In this document: piece by piece, positions 9,212-18,397 of the stretch | Numbering within the stretch: position 1 is the first letter of the stretch | How the letters are laid out: each line of letters starts with the position of its first letter | Assembly (NCBI RefSeq): GCF_900101345.1 | Contig: NZ_FMUX01000002.1 | Span: 62,001 to 126,000, forward strand | DNA length: 64,000 bases | Origin: Desulfoluna spongiiphila | Lineage (GTDB): Bacteria; Desulfobacterota; Desulfobacteria; Desulfobacterales; Desulfolunaceae | Reading direction: 5' to 3' | Notes under the pieces: generated by a model | The model's database searches: none | Told to the model about the DNA's origin: nothing | Seen by the model: only the letters and a program-made list of their open reading frames with translations | Position numbers and translations under genes: made by a program

Positions 9212-10078
9212 ATGGGCGCAGGCAAGGCATTGACAGGGAAAAAGTATGGCAGCTGGGATGAGGTGTTTCAAGCCTCAAGGCAGATGGCGTTCAGGGCATT
9301 GAACACGGGGGAGATTTCATCCTCAGTGGTTCCTTATACCCAGGCGCAAAGTATCCCGGCGGGATTTGACGCATCCCAAACCGTATCCCATGCCGTGATG
9401 GTGTTTCACTTTCACCACCCGGAGAAGGGGGATATCCTCATCGACAGCGGCTTTGACAGGTCGTTTTACGAGACGCCCCCCTTTGGGAATTTGTCGTCGT
9501 TTGTCATCGATTTCTTAGAGGGCAACAGGGCCCGTTACACCCAGCAAAAAGATGAGGACTTAGGTTTCCAGCTTCAGGCACTCAACATTCACCCGTCCCA
9601 CCTTTTCCTGACCCACATGCATCCGGACCATACCGCCGGCATACCGGCCCTGTCTCCCCGATGCAATATATGCTATGGAAAAAAGGAGAATTCAGCGCAC
9701 TATCGCCTGATGACAGGAAGCCATCTGAAAGGCAGAGAAAACATAAGCCTGATTGATGTGGATTCGGCCCCCGGGATCCTTCCCTTCGACCACGCGGTGG
9801 ACCTGTTCGGGGACGGCTCGTTCTGGGCGCTCTCCACGCCGGGCCACACAAAGGATCACCTTGCCTACCTTATCAACGCAGACCCGACTCCGATACTCAT
9901 TGCCGGCGATGCGGAACTCTCGGCATGGGGCATGGAGCACGGGGTGTTCATGAACACGGATTACGGGGAGGAGGGAAAGCAGGCTGTTCAGGCCTCAGCC
10001 GGTGCGATTCGTGCGTTTCACGGGATGTACCCCCACGTGGCCGTGTGGTTTTCCCATGACGACAATCCCTTGAAGTGA
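9212..10078 (+). CDS. Metallo-beta-lactamase-fold hydrolase
   Basis: Protein of 288 aa. The zinc-binding motif THMHPDHTAG is near residue 138. Downstream are the STPGHTKDH histidine, the AGDAEL aspartate and a C-terminal WFSHDD histidine, so both metal sites look complete. The family covers lactonases, thiolesterases and other hydrolases. The long insertion between the first strand and the HxHxDH loop resembles quorum-lactonase or alkyl-sulfatase-like members, but the substrate is not clear. ATG 9212 follows a near-perfect AAAGGAGG; alternatives at 9179 and 9104 are weaker. It precedes the methyltransferase by 75 bp, a gap that holds a repeat remnant. Confidence 0.85.
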   Translation: MGAGKALTGKKYGSWDEVFQASRQMAFRALNTGEISSSVVPYTQAQSIPAGFDASQTVSHAVMVFHFHHPEKGDILIDSGFDRSFYETPPFGNLSSFVIDFLEGNRARYTQQKDEDLGFQLQALNIHPSHLFLTHMHPDHTAGIPALSPRCNICYGKKENSAHYRLMTGSHLKGRENISLIDVDSAPGILPFDHAVDLFGDGSFWALSTPGHTKDHLAYLINADPTPILIAGDAELSAWGMEHGVFMNTDYGEEGKQAVQASAGAIRAFHGMYPHVAVWFSHDDNPLK

Positions 10079-10153
10079 TGAGCCTGCAGGCAGGGCCGCC
10101 GGAGGCAGCTTTGTATACCTGATTTTACGCTGCAAAGATTGTGAGGACCAACC

Positions 10154-10804
10154 ATGGAAACGACTGCCCACAGCCCCTGGGATACCGACTACAAAGGCAC
10201 TGAGCCTGCCCCTGTCTATGAGCCGCTCTGGCACATGCTCCAACAATGCCTTCGCGGCTTTCCGGTGGCATCGGTGCTGGACTTCGGCTGCGGAGACGGC
10301 AATTATGCGTACCTCATGGCCGAAGAGGGACTTCGGGTGACGGGTGTTGATAGCTCATTACGGGCCATTGAAAAGGCCGTGGCCCATGGAAGCGGCAAGG
10401 CCCGAAGGCCATGCGAATTCATCCGGCAGGACTCCATCCCCGAGGATTTGCCGGACAACTCCTTTGACGTGGTTGTGATGCTCAATGTCCTTCATTGCTT
10501 AACCCTGAAAGAACGGGTAGACTTACTCGTCAAGGCAAAGAAGGTGTTGAAACAAGGCGGTGTCCTTTTTGCCAGTGTCCTGGATGAGGAGGACGAATCC
10601 TACCCGAGGCACGAGTGGAAAGAGATCGAGCCAAACACCTTTGATGACGGAACGGGCAGGCTATTCCACTTTTATTCACGGGATGAATTGGCTGAGGCGT
10701 TCAAGGGCTTTTCCATCACGGAGTGCAACATGCTCCGGAACATCCACCCCGAGGTCGGGAGGCAAAGCGCCTTGTTTGTGCTGACGGCAACGAACAACGG
10801 GTAG
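10154..10804 (+). CDS. Class I SAM-dependent methyltransferase
   Basis: Protein of 216 aa with the Rossmann-like motif I LDFGCGDGNYAYLM around residue 43, the acidic strand-2 residue in VTGVDSS, and motif LPDNSFDVVVMLNVLHCL around residue 98. This is the methyltransferase-11 type. Acceptor unknown; such stand-alone enzymes methylate small molecules, tRNA or toxic oxyanions. GAGGACCAACC supplies the ribosome-binding site. Confidence 0.85.
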   Translation: METTAHSPWDTDYKGTEPAPVYEPLWHMLQQCLRGFPVASVLDFGCGDGNYAYLMAEEGLRVTGVDSSLRAIEKAVAHGSGKARRPCEFIRQDSIPEDLPDNSFDVVVMLNVLHCLTLKERVDLLVKAKKVLKQGGVLFASVLDEEDESYPRHEWKEIEPNTFDDGTGRLFHFYSRDELAEAFKGFSITECNMLRNIHPEVGRQSALFVLTATNNG

Positions 10805-11004
10805 TGCCTGCCGTTCATCGTCCATGACTCCAGCCTAGGCTTAAAACGCCACAAACAAAAGACCAAAGATTGCACGGCGCCTGACGACTTATTTCCATAA
10901 CACGTGGGGAACCCCTTTGGGGGCGGTGATGGATGGGGCTGCGGATATTTGTTTTCCGCCGCCTTTACGGTGTGTTTACCTTTCAGACGGAAGGGAGGGC
11001 TACC

Positions 11005-12678
11005 ATGCGCGCGTTGGCGGGGAAATCAAAGACAGCGGAAGAAACGTTCTCACACGGAGGCGCCAGGATGTCCCCCGGGGCGGTCTGCCGTAATCCCCTG
11101 TCCGGGGGGCCGAACCTTACCCTGCAACGGGCCCTTGGGAATCGGTCTGTCCAGGTGTTGGCACGACATGACGCCGTGGACAGGGATGCCCGTGAGAAAG
11201 GCGTTGGGGCTTCTATGCCCATGATTGTCCATGGCAACCCCCACGTTGCCGTTCAGGCGAAGCTGAGGGCAAGTGCTCCAGGCGATGCGTGCGAGCGGGA
11301 AGCCGACCGCATTGCCCATGAGGTTGCCTGCAAGGCCTGTGACGGCTCTGCGGGGTCCGCAGTGGTTGTTACAGGGCGACCGGCTCCCGGGGTTCCAAGG
11401 TTTTTGCGGGAGAAGAGCTTCGAAGAGAGGCCGGGGACACCCTTTGCACCCGATATGATCGTCCCTTTACCCCGTTCCACTGGAAACCCACTGCCCGGAA
11501 AGAGCAGGGCACATTTTGAGTCCTCCTTTGGCCGGGATTTTTCACAGGTCCGTATCCATACCGACGAACAGGCCGCTTTGTCGGCCGAGCGCGTCAACGC
11601 AAAAGCATATACCGCAGGCCGCGACATTGTGTTCGGAAGGCGTCAGTTTGCCCCCGACTCACCGGCTGGTCGGCATCTGCTTGCCCACGAACTCACCCAT
11701 GTGGTGCAGCAGCAGAAGGCCTCCGGCCAGCCACTGCTGCTCCAGCGCTCCTGCGCGGATAATTTTGCAGGCAGCACGCCCCAGACCTGCCGCGGGAGTA
11801 TCGATGTCCGGGCAGGGGAAATTTCCATGCCCAACATTTCGTTTTTTCACCTGTATGTCGTGTTCACCGACGCCAACGGGGACGCGTGGGCGCTCCGAGG
11901 CGGCCCCGGTGGCGGCGGAACCGGGTACGGCAACATTGCAACCATTTGTGGGGCCTATCAGCCGGGTTTCATCGATTACGACACCCGCTCTCCCTCGGTG
12001 ACCGCATACCAGGGGGACCAGGCGTGCACCAAGGCCCGGACCATGAAAGGCCACGCGCGGCAGATTAACGGCTGGAACATCCCGTATGCCCCGGACGGCC
12101 CCAATTGCAACTCTGTTGTGGCATCCATGCTGAGAAGCGCGGGGCTCCCTTTACGGAAACCCAATGTGGCCGCTCCCGGTTTCGACACCGTTTTGGCCCC
12201 CACCGGGCCGGTGAGTGCAGGGGGCCTGGGGGATCGGCGGCACCGGGTGTTTCTGCAGGTGAACAGCCTCGATCAGTTTCGCACCCTTGGGTTCGGATAC
12301 AGCATCGACACCTTTGAGGTCAGCGGCATCTCGTTTCCCCTTGTCCTGGGGGCCGAGTACTCCATCGGCAGCCAGGCGATCCTGGGCAGGATGGGACTCG
12401 GGGTTGAGTTGCCCCTGCTCAACATCCCCACTACGCCCCTGGCACCGACCCACCTGCGCTTGTCCGGCGGGGTCCAGGGCGGAGGTCAGCCTTCGGAAGA
12501 CGGAGCGGAAAGGTCCATGGACACCCTTATCGGAGGGTATTTCCAGGCACAACTGGGCCTGGATATCAGCCGGTTCCGCATCAGCCCGTTTTACAGGTTC
12601 AGTGCCCTGCGCAACCTGAGCGAGCAGACCACCACCAAGGCCCATGTGGGTGGCATCAACCTGGGATTTACCTTTTAG
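11005..12678 (+). CDS. DUF4157 (eCIS-core) multidomain protein with papain-like and barrel-like regions
   Basis: Protein of 557 aa. Residues about 88-240 form the eCIS core/DUF4157 domain: the ACEREADRIAHEV helix, then GRDFSQVRIHTD, the AYTAGRDIVFG strand and the zinc-metalloprotease-like HELTH at 228-232. Residues about 275-385 carry His282 (FFHLYVVF) followed by Cys368 in GPNCNSVV, the His-before-Cys order of circularly permuted papain-like (NlpC/LRAT-type) enzymes. Residues 415-557 are alternating beta strands ending in LGFTF, like an outer-membrane barrel end, yet there is no signal peptide. DUF4157 proteins are associated with extracellular contractile injection systems, often as effector carriers; no phage-tail structural gene is in this window. 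The start was chosen at ATG 11005 behind GGGAGGG. The small secreted protein 47 bp downstream is the likely partner. Confidence 0.75.
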   Translation: MRALAGKSKTAEETFSHGGARMSPGAVCRNPLSGGPNLTLQRALGNRSVQVLARHDAVDRDAREKGVGASMPMIVHGNPHVAVQAKLRASAPGDACEREADRIAHEVACKACDGSAGSAVVVTGRPAPGVPRFLREKSFEERPGTPFAPDMIVPLPRSTGNPLPGKSRAHFESSFGRDFSQVRIHTDEQAALSAERVNAKAYTAGRDIVFGRRQFAPDSPAGRHLLAHELTHVVQQQKASGQPLLLQRSCADNFAGSTPQTCRGSIDVRAGEISMPNISFFHLYVVFTDANGDAWALRGGPGGGGTGYGNIATICGAYQPGFIDYDTRSPSVTAYQGDQACTKARTMKGHARQINGWNIPYAPDGPNCNSVVASMLRSAGLPLRKPNVAAPGFDTVLAPTGPVSAGGLGDRRHRVFLQVNSLDQFRTLGFGYSIDTFEVSGISFPLVLGAEYSIGSQAILGRMGLGVELPLLNIPTTPLAPTHLRLSGGVQGGGQPSEDGAERSMDTLIGGYFQAQLGLDISRFRISPFYRFSALRNLSEQTTTKAHVGGINLGFTF

Positions 12679-12725
12679 TTTTACGACGTGTCGTACAGAA
12701 CCGGTTCGACAAAGGGAGACGTTGG

Positions 12726-13031
12726 ATGAGAGTGATCAGTTTGTTGTGGGTTGTTCTGCTTTGGGCCTCTTTTGCCATGGCCGCATTGCCTCCTCAGCAC
12801 CAGAACATGGAGGACCTGGAGGTGATGATGGACTACATCAAAACACACCCCGAGGTGGCTGCCAAGGTGACATCCATCGATTTAAAGGAGTACACCGTTT
12901 ATTACGGGAATGGGTGCAAAGCGATCTTCGGGCGGAAGAAAACGGTAAAACCCAAGGGGCTGGTCGGACCGGCCGATCCCCTGGAGTTTAAAAAGCGAAG
13001 CTGCTCCGGCAGTGCATCCGACAGGGACTGA
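12726..13031 (+). CDS. Small secreted protein linked to the DUF4157 gene
   Basis: Protein of 101 aa with a clear Sec signal peptide (hydrophobic core residues 4-16, probable cleavage after ASFAMA). The mature part of about 80 aa has a helical HPEVAAKV segment, then a VYYGNGCKAIFGR stretch and basic C-terminus. There are two cysteines in the mature chain. Not recognised. The short 47-bp spacing suggests one operon with the DUF4157 gene, so a role as inhibitor, immunity factor or chaperone is possible, but nothing in the sequence proves it. Confidence 0.65.
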   Translation: MRVISLLWVVLLWASFAMAALPPQHQNMEDLEVMMDYIKTHPEVAAKVTSIDLKEYTVYYGNGCKAIFGRKKTVKPKGLVGPADPLEFKKRSCSGSASDRD

Positions 13032-13203
13032 GGGGCGTTAGGGTGCGGCTGTAAAATAACCATACATTCTGAAGTGTTGTCCGTTTTGGTGGTGGCGGGA
13101 ATTCACCGAGCGGTAAGGCCTTTATGGAATGCCATACACGCCAATACGTGTATATTTTATTTTTGTCATAGTCCTTAAACCAAATGTATATAAGGGGGAA
13201 TGC

Positions 13204-13818
13204 ATGAGCTATATCGATTCGTATGATCACGAATACATCGGGTCCCTGGGGTATTTGCCTGTCTATCATCCCCTTGAGGAGATCCAGGGCGATGCCTGGG
13301 GCGGCTATGACTTCAGCGCGTCTCCCGGGGACCTTCTCCTGGGCGGGGGAAGCGGCGAGCACCCGGGCCTTGTGGTGCACAAGCTCGAAAGCCCGGTGGC
13401 AAAGTTTTTGTACGATCAGCTCACGGAGGAGGAAGAGGCCTCCCTGGCCGAGGCCGAGCGGTCGTACCTGCTTGAACTCAGCTACGCAGATGACGTCCTG
13501 GAGTTCTGCGACTGGTCTGTGCGGCAGTATGCCAACTTTGCGGCCATGGCGGCTTCAGAAACCTTCGGCGCCCCTTTGGGTGAAGACGAGGCGGTGGAGG
13601 ACTGGTTGCGGAAATCCCTGGGGGAGCTGGTCTATTACTCCCTGCCGGAGCTGAACCCCGAGCATGAAAAGCTGACGGTCATGTTCAGCCGTTTTACCAT
13701 AGATGCCACCATGCGCAATGTCCTGTGCGTACCGCCGGGGTACCCTGCCTGCGGCGGCCGAAAGACCACCGACGGGGAGTCGACGTGGGGGTATCATCGG
13801 TGGGGCGTGGCCCCTTGA
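13204..13818 (+). CDS. Hypothetical acidic protein
   Basis: Protein of 204 aa, strongly acidic in the middle (LTEEEEASLAEAE), with no signal peptide or membrane helix. AAGGGGGAATGC precedes ATG 13204, and the ORF track of the frame back to 13129 crosses an AT-rich promoter-like stretch, so the shorter start is used. Not recognised. It ends 26 bp before the channel gene and may be co-transcribed with it. Confidence 0.6.
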   Translation: MSYIDSYDHEYIGSLGYLPVYHPLEEIQGDAWGGYDFSASPGDLLLGGGSGEHPGLVVHKLESPVAKFLYDQLTEEEEASLAEAERSYLLELSYADDVLEFCDWSVRQYANFAAMAASETFGAPLGEDEAVEDWLRKSLGELVYYSLPELNPEHEKLTVMFSRFTIDATMRNVLCVPPGYPACGGRKTTDGESTWGYHRWGVAP

Positions 13819-13844
13819 ACCGGTTTTTTTGTGGAGGATTGACA

Positions 13845-14690
13845 ATGGCCGTTCCAAAAGAAGCTGTGCAGGTTTTTAGGCATCGGCTTCATGAGATCAT
13901 TTTTGAAGCCGACACACGGGCCGGTAAATGGTTTGATGTGATTTTGATCCTCTCTATCCTGGCGAGCGTTCTGGTGGTGATGCTGGACAGCGTCTCGGCC
14001 TTCAGCGCCCGCTACGGGGCTTATCTTTACCGGTGGGAGTGGTTTTTTACCCTGATGTTCACCGTGGAGTACCTGATGCGGCTGGCCTGCGTGAGAAGGC
14101 CGTTGGGGTATGCCTTCAGTTTTCTCGGGGTGGTGGACCTTCTGGCTATTTTGCCCACCTATGTGAGCCTGTTTGTTCCCGGCAGCCAGTACCTCATCGT
14201 GGTCAGGGTCCTGAGGGTGCTGCGGGTGTTTCGGGTGTTCAAGCTGGTCAACTACATCGGGGAGGCCTCGGTGCTGGTTCGGGCCCTTAAGGCAAGCCGC
14301 AGGAAGATTACCGTTTTTTTGCTGGCAGTCCATGTGCTTGTGATTATTTTCGGGTCTCTCATGTACCTGATCGAGGGGCCGAAGTACGGCTTCACAAGCA
14401 TCCCGAGAAGTATCTACTGGGCCATTGTGACCCTGACCACCGTGGGGTACGGAGACATCTCACCCAAAACAAATCCGGGCCAGGCCCTGGCGTCCCTGAT
14501 CATGGTCCTGGGGTATGCCATCATCGCGGTGCCCACCGGTATTGTTACCTCCGAGCTGAGCCTGGCGAGCCGCAAGACCGTCTCCACACAGGTGTGTCCC
14601 TGCTGCATGGCAGAAGGCCATGAACCCGATGCCGTCTTCTGCAAATTCTGCTCGGAGCGATTAAACCCGGAGACCGGGCAAGACACCTGA
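13845..14690 (+). CDS. Voltage-gated potassium channel with C-terminal zinc ribbon
   Basis: Inner-membrane protein of 281 aa with six transmembrane helices. S4 is visible as regularly spaced arginines (121, 124, 127, 130), and the pore loop carries the K+ selectivity filter TVGYGD at 199-204. After S6 comes a cytosolic zinc ribbon with Cys251/Cys254 and Cys266/Cys269. A metal ribbon tail is known in this bacterial Kv-like family and probably helps tetramer assembly or sensing. GGAGGATTGACA gives the ribosome-binding site. Confidence 0.93.
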   Translation: MAVPKEAVQVFRHRLHEIIFEADTRAGKWFDVILILSILASVLVVMLDSVSAFSARYGAYLYRWEWFFTLMFTVEYLMRLACVRRPLGYAFSFLGVVDLLAILPTYVSLFVPGSQYLIVVRVLRVLRVFRVFKLVNYIGEASVLVRALKASRRKITVFLLAVHVLVIIFGSLMYLIEGPKYGFTSIPRSIYWAIVTLTTVGYGDISPKTNPGQALASLIMVLGYAIIAVPTGIVTSELSLASRKTVSTQVCPCCMAEGHEPDAVFCKFCSERLNPETGQDT

Positions 14691-14885
14691 AGGTGTCGAT
14701 ACCTTCCCCCTTGACCTTGGTGGCCTTCTCAGGCCAACTCCACGAGTTGGCTGCCATGGTGCCTCGATACTTCCCTCTGGATCCTCAGCAAATCAGCTCT
14801 TTAATTTCTAAATTATTTATTTTAGTATCTTCAGTTATCACGTCATTATCTGTGTTTTTCCATGAGTTGATTTCTGGAGTGTGTG

Positions 14886-16736
14886 ATGGCACAAGCGCCC
14901 AGTTATGAAGAGTTGGAGAAAGAACTTGCCTACCTCAAATTCAGGCTTTGCCAGCTGAATCCCGAAGAACTTTTTTTTGAGGAGCGCAGTGCGCCCTTCG
15001 AAACGGAAGAGCCCAAGCTGTGGGAGTGGGTGGCAGGGGAGGACAAAGCGGTGTGCAGCGGCGGCTACTATGCCATGCTGGGATACGCCCCGGATGAGCA
15101 GGATCCCTCCCCCGGTATCTGGATCGACTATATCCACCCTGAAGACAACCGTGCCATCCGCAGAATCATGGCCCGGGTGCTGACGCAGCGAAGGAGGGCC
15201 GTGCAAGTGGCCTTTCGCCTTCGGGCCCGGGGCGGAGCCTACTATTGGACCCTCTGCCGTGGGACACTCGATGAGAGCCCGGGCAGGCCCCTGCGCCTTT
15301 CGGGACGCGTCTCCAGCATTTCGGGCAAAGAAGACTGGCAAGAGGCGTTTCTTGAGAGCCAGAGGCGCCATCAGACCCTTCTCCAGAACCTCCCCGGGAT
15401 GGCGTATCGGTGCCGGGAGGTGGCGGCCAACGGCTGGGTCATGGAGTTTGTCAGCGACGGCAGCCTGGAACTCACCGGCTATTCCCCCACGGAGCTCATG
15501 GGCGACCGGGAGATCTACAACAGCCTTATCCATGAAGATGATCGCCCCCTGGTGTGGGACCAGGTCGAAAAAGCCCTGGGCCGAAAGCGGCGCTATGAGA
15601 TCGTCTACCGCATCACCACGGCCACCGGCGGTGTTCGGTGGGTTTGGGAGCGGGGCACGGGGGTTTTCGGCACCAGCGGTGAGCTGGTCTGTATCGAGGG
15701 GTTCACCATGGACGTCACCGCCCAGAAAACCATCGAGCAGGAGCTTCTGCATGAGAACCTGAGGCTCAAATCCCTGGTGACGGGGGAACCGGGGTTCGGG
15801 GAGATCATCGGAAACAGCCCCGCGATGCAGGACGTCTACGAGCTCATCGCAAACACCGCCGGGTCCCAGGCCAACGTCATCATCTACGGCGAGTCCGGCA
15901 CCGGCAAGGAACTGGTGGCCCGGGCGATTCATAACCGCAGCAAACGCAGCAAGGGCCGATTTGTCTCGGTGAACTGCGGCGCCATCCCGGAGTCCCTTCT
16001 CGAGAGTGAGTTTTTCGGGTGCAAGAAAGGGGCCTTCACCGGGGCCACGGCAGACCGGCCCGGCTACCTGGAGATGGCCGACGGCGGCACCCTGTTTCTT
16101 GACGAGGTCGGTGAGATCAACCTGTCCATGCAGGTGAAGCTGCTCCGGGCCATTGAAGACGGCGGGTTCACCCCCGTGGGGGGCCAGGAGGTGAAACGCC
16201 CCGATATCCGCATCATCGCAGCCACCAACCGAGATCTTGAAGAGCTGGTCAAAAAGCAGGCCATGCGTCAGGATTTTTTCTTTCGCATCCACATTGTCCC
16301 CATTTACCTTCCCCCTCTGCGCAAGCGGCGAAGCGATATCCCTCTGCTTATCTATCGATTCCTCGAAAAGTTCAGCGACGACAGCCACATCGCCACCATG
16401 CCCGAACATGTGATTCGTTCCATGCAGAATTATCACTGGCCGGGCAATGTGCGTGAGCTGCAGAATATGGTGCAGCGCTATCTCACCCTCAAGCAGGTTG
16501 ATTTTATTGCCTCCACATTTCCCGAAAGCCCGGTACCTGAAGATGGGGAGACCCTAGCTGTCTCTGTGGGCAAGGAGAGCCTCGCAGAGGCCGTGGCACG
16601 GTTCGAAAAGGAGTTTCTCCTGAAGGCTCTGGAACGCCATGGCGGGAATCGGACCCATACGGCAAAGAGCCTGGGGGTGGGGCTTCGAACCCTGCAGCGG
16701 CGGCTTCGTCAGCACGGGATTGATCAGGAGACCTGA
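14886..16736 (+). CDS. Sigma-54-dependent transcriptional activator with two PAS domains
   Basis: Enhancer-binding protein of 616 aa. Two PAS_3-type sensor domains fill residues about 45-150 and 160-280. The AAA+ domain has Walker A GESGTGKE near 335, the sigma-54-contacting GAFTGA near 381 and a Walker B with FLDEVGE. A Fis-type HTH lies at the C-terminus (GGNRTHTAKSLGVGLRTLQRRL). There is no receiver domain, so it senses a small ligand or redox state directly. ATG 14886 is preferred to the GTG three bases earlier because of GGAG spacing. It lies directly upstream of the demethylation operon, which has a -24/-12 promoter, so it is very likely that operon's activator. Confidence 0.93.
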   Translation: MAQAPSYEELEKELAYLKFRLCQLNPEELFFEERSAPFETEEPKLWEWVAGEDKAVCSGGYYAMLGYAPDEQDPSPGIWIDYIHPEDNRAIRRIMARVLTQRRRAVQVAFRLRARGGAYYWTLCRGTLDESPGRPLRLSGRVSSISGKEDWQEAFLESQRRHQTLLQNLPGMAYRCREVAANGWVMEFVSDGSLELTGYSPTELMGDREIYNSLIHEDDRPLVWDQVEKALGRKRRYEIVYRITTATGGVRWVWERGTGVFGTSGELVCIEGFTMDVTAQKTIEQELLHENLRLKSLVTGEPGFGEIIGNSPAMQDVYELIANTAGSQANVIIYGESGTGKELVARAIHNRSKRSKGRFVSVNCGAIPESLLESEFFGCKKGAFTGATADRPGYLEMADGGTLFLDEVGEINLSMQVKLLRAIEDGGFTPVGGQEVKRPDIRIIAATNRDLEELVKKQAMRQDFFFRIHIVPIYLPPLRKRRSDIPLLIYRFLEKFSDDSHIATMPEHVIRSMQNYHWPGNVRELQNMVQRYLTLKQVDFIASTFPESPVPEDGETLAVSVGKESLAEAVARFEKEFLLKALERHGGNRTHTAKSLGVGLRTLQRRLRQHGIDQET

Positions 16737-16738
16737 GG

Positions 16739-16762
16739 GCGTCAGGGGTGACGCATGCGTCA
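16739..16762. promoter_or_regulatory. Candidate upstream activating sequence: GCGTCA half-site array
   Basis: GCGTCA at 16739, TGACGC at 16749 and GCGTCA at 16757 form two overlapping inverted repeats, including the perfect 14-bp palindrome TGACGCATGCGTCA (16749-16762). It lies about 165 bp upstream of the -24/-12 promoter, the usual distance for an enhancer-binding-protein site, and directly after the activator gene. Confidence 0.6.
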
Positions 16763-16823
16763 ACTTTGGCGCACTTGGGTCATAACCCCTTCCAGCACAA
16801 AGGTTTTTCCATACAGGGGCCGG

Positions 16824-16852
16824 AACCGCGTCATTTTTGGCGCGGTTTTTTT
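16824..16852 (+). terminator. Terminator of the sigma-54 activator gene
   Basis: A 7-bp stem (AACCGCG 16824-16830 with CGCGGTT 16841-16847) is followed by a T-run to 16852. It separates the activator transcript from the operon. Confidence 0.7.
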
Positions 16853-16921
16853 GTTGGGGGTGTGAGTCACGGTGTGTTGGAAAAGCCTTTGTTTACAGGT
16901 TGTTGTCGAATGGAAACGTGG

Positions 16922-16938
16922 TTGGCACGACTCTGGCA
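16922..16938 (+). promoter_or_regulatory. Sigma-54 (-24/-12) promoter of the demethylation operon
   Basis: TTGGCACGACTCTGGCA matches the consensus TGGCACG-N4-TTGCA with exact GG-to-GC spacing (16924/16936) and one mismatch in the -12 box. Transcription would begin near 16950, leaving a 5' leader of about 155 nt that contains a 7-bp hairpin at 17043-17060. Confidence 0.75.
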
Positions 16939-17104
16939 ATACCCAGAAGGCAGTTTCACCAAACGAGAGACGAAAAAAAGGCCAATTCGATGAAGGGGTT
17001 ACCCCAGGTGGTGCGAGGCCCTTTGTTTTTCGTCCAAGCCGTTTCACGGACACCCGTGAAGCCCATCATACGAGACTGTCTGAGCAACAAAGGAGATGTG
17101 ACGC

Positions 17105-18334
17105 ATGAACTTTATCGAGAATGTTCAAAACAAACCCATTGCCGTTTTGGGTGCCGGTGGCGTCGGCAAGGCTGTGGCCGGGGACTGCGCCCTGGCCGGG
17201 AACACTGTGCGTCTGTGTGACCTTCCCCCCTTTTCCGACCAGACCCTCTTCGGCGTGGAGAAGCAGGGCCTGAAGTTTTACGGCGATCAGCTCAACCTCT
17301 ACGGGTTTGAACGTTCCGGTCGTGTGTTTTTTGACGGTGTGACAACGGATGTGGCCGAAGCGGTGAAAGGCGCGGGCATCGTCATCCTCACCACCCCGTC
17401 CCTCGGGCACCGGGCCTTTTTCGAAAAACTGATCCCCGCCCTTGAAGACGGCATGATCATCCATATCATTCCGGACAACTACGGGTCGCTTCTGCTCCGA
17501 AAGATGATGCGTGAAGCCGGGTGCGACAAGAAGGTGGTCATCGGCGGATGGTCCAGCTCCCCCTACGGAAGCCGGGTGGACATCAAGGGCGGGGTGGTAC
17601 TTCCCAGCATTCGCGCCTACTACCGCGCCATCACCCTTCGGGGCGCGTCCCTGCCCTCCCTGGACCAGGATGTTTTCCTGGAGTCCACCAAGCACATCGG
17701 TGCCTTTGATGCCATCACCAACGGGGATGGCGTTGCCGGAGGCGACACCGTCATGGACACCGGTTTTTCAAACGTCAACCCGGTCCTTCACTGCCCCGGC
17801 GTGATCCTGGGGGTGGGCGTCATGGAGAACTGGGGCGTTATCTACGGCGAAGAGAAGAACGACTTTTCCATTTACTCCCATGCCTATTGCCCCTCCATCT
17901 CCAAGGTCCAGTACGGGCTGTATGAAGAGCAGTGCGCCCTGGCCGAGGCCATGAACGTGGGTATCCAGTTTTTTGAGAAGAAGCAGTTTTTCTCCCGCGA
18001 GAACATCCTGGGCTGCGAGTACATGGGCCCTGATTACGAGATCCCCTTTGAAGAGCATGATTACATCCAGTACGGCACGGGGCCGTTCACCGTCCACAAC
18101 CGCTACATCACCGAAGACATCCCCGTGGGCTGCCATGTCTATCACGAGCTTGGCAAGAAGTTCGGCGTCAAAACCCCCATCGTGGATTCCCTTATCAGCC
18201 TGGCCGGAGTCATGACCGAATCGGATTACTACGAGACCGGTTACACCCTGGACTACCTGGGAATCGGCCATATGAGCGGTGACGAGATGCTGGAGTACCT
18301 GCACAAGGGCACCTACAAGCCGCTGGAAGCCTAA
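17105..18334 (+). CDS. NAD(P)-dependent opine (octopine/nopaline) dehydrogenase family protein
   Basis: Protein of 409 aa with an N-terminal Rossmann domain (GAGGVG at 16-21, then the acidic CDLPPF end of strand 2) and the C-terminal opine-dehydrogenase helical domain. Family members reversibly condense or split an alpha-keto acid and an amino compound using NAD(P)H. It is the first gene of the sigma-54-controlled operon, with AAGGAG nine bases before ATG. In this context it would more likely oxidise a demethylated secondary amine or opine-like substrate than make a virulence opine. The specific substrate is not deducible. Confidence 0.82.
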   Translation: MNFIENVQNKPIAVLGAGGVGKAVAGDCALAGNTVRLCDLPPFSDQTLFGVEKQGLKFYGDQLNLYGFERSGRVFFDGVTTDVAEAVKGAGIVILTTPSLGHRAFFEKLIPALEDGMIIHIIPDNYGSLLLRKMMREAGCDKKVVIGGWSSSPYGSRVDIKGGVVLPSIRAYYRAITLRGASLPSLDQDVFLESTKHIGAFDAITNGDGVAGGDTVMDTGFSNVNPVLHCPGVILGVGVMENWGVIYGEEKNDFSIYSHAYCPSISKVQYGLYEEQCALAEAMNVGIQFFEKKQFFSRENILGCEYMGPDYEIPFEEHDYIQYGTGPFTVHNRYITEDIPVGCHVYHELGKKFGVKTPIVDSLISLAGVMTESDYYETGYTLDYLGIGHMSGDEMLEYLHKGTYKPLEA

Positions 18335-18350
18335 TGGCGAAGAGAGACAG

Positions 18351-18382
18351 GCCTGGGCCCCCTTTTCCCGGGGGCCCCAGGC
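18351..18382 (+). other. Strong intercistronic hairpin
   Basis: GCCTGGGCCCCC (18351-18362) pairs with GGGGGCCCCAGGC (18370-18382) with one bulged C. No T-run follows, so it is more likely an mRNA stability or processing element than a terminator between operon genes 1 and 2. Confidence 0.55.
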
Positions 18383-18397
18383 GATTGGGAGGAGATC

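Noticed and set aside
14838-16436. 532-codon minus-strand frame opposite the sigma-54 activator
   Set aside because: Shadow of the activator's coding sequence; low-complexity His/Gly-rich product.
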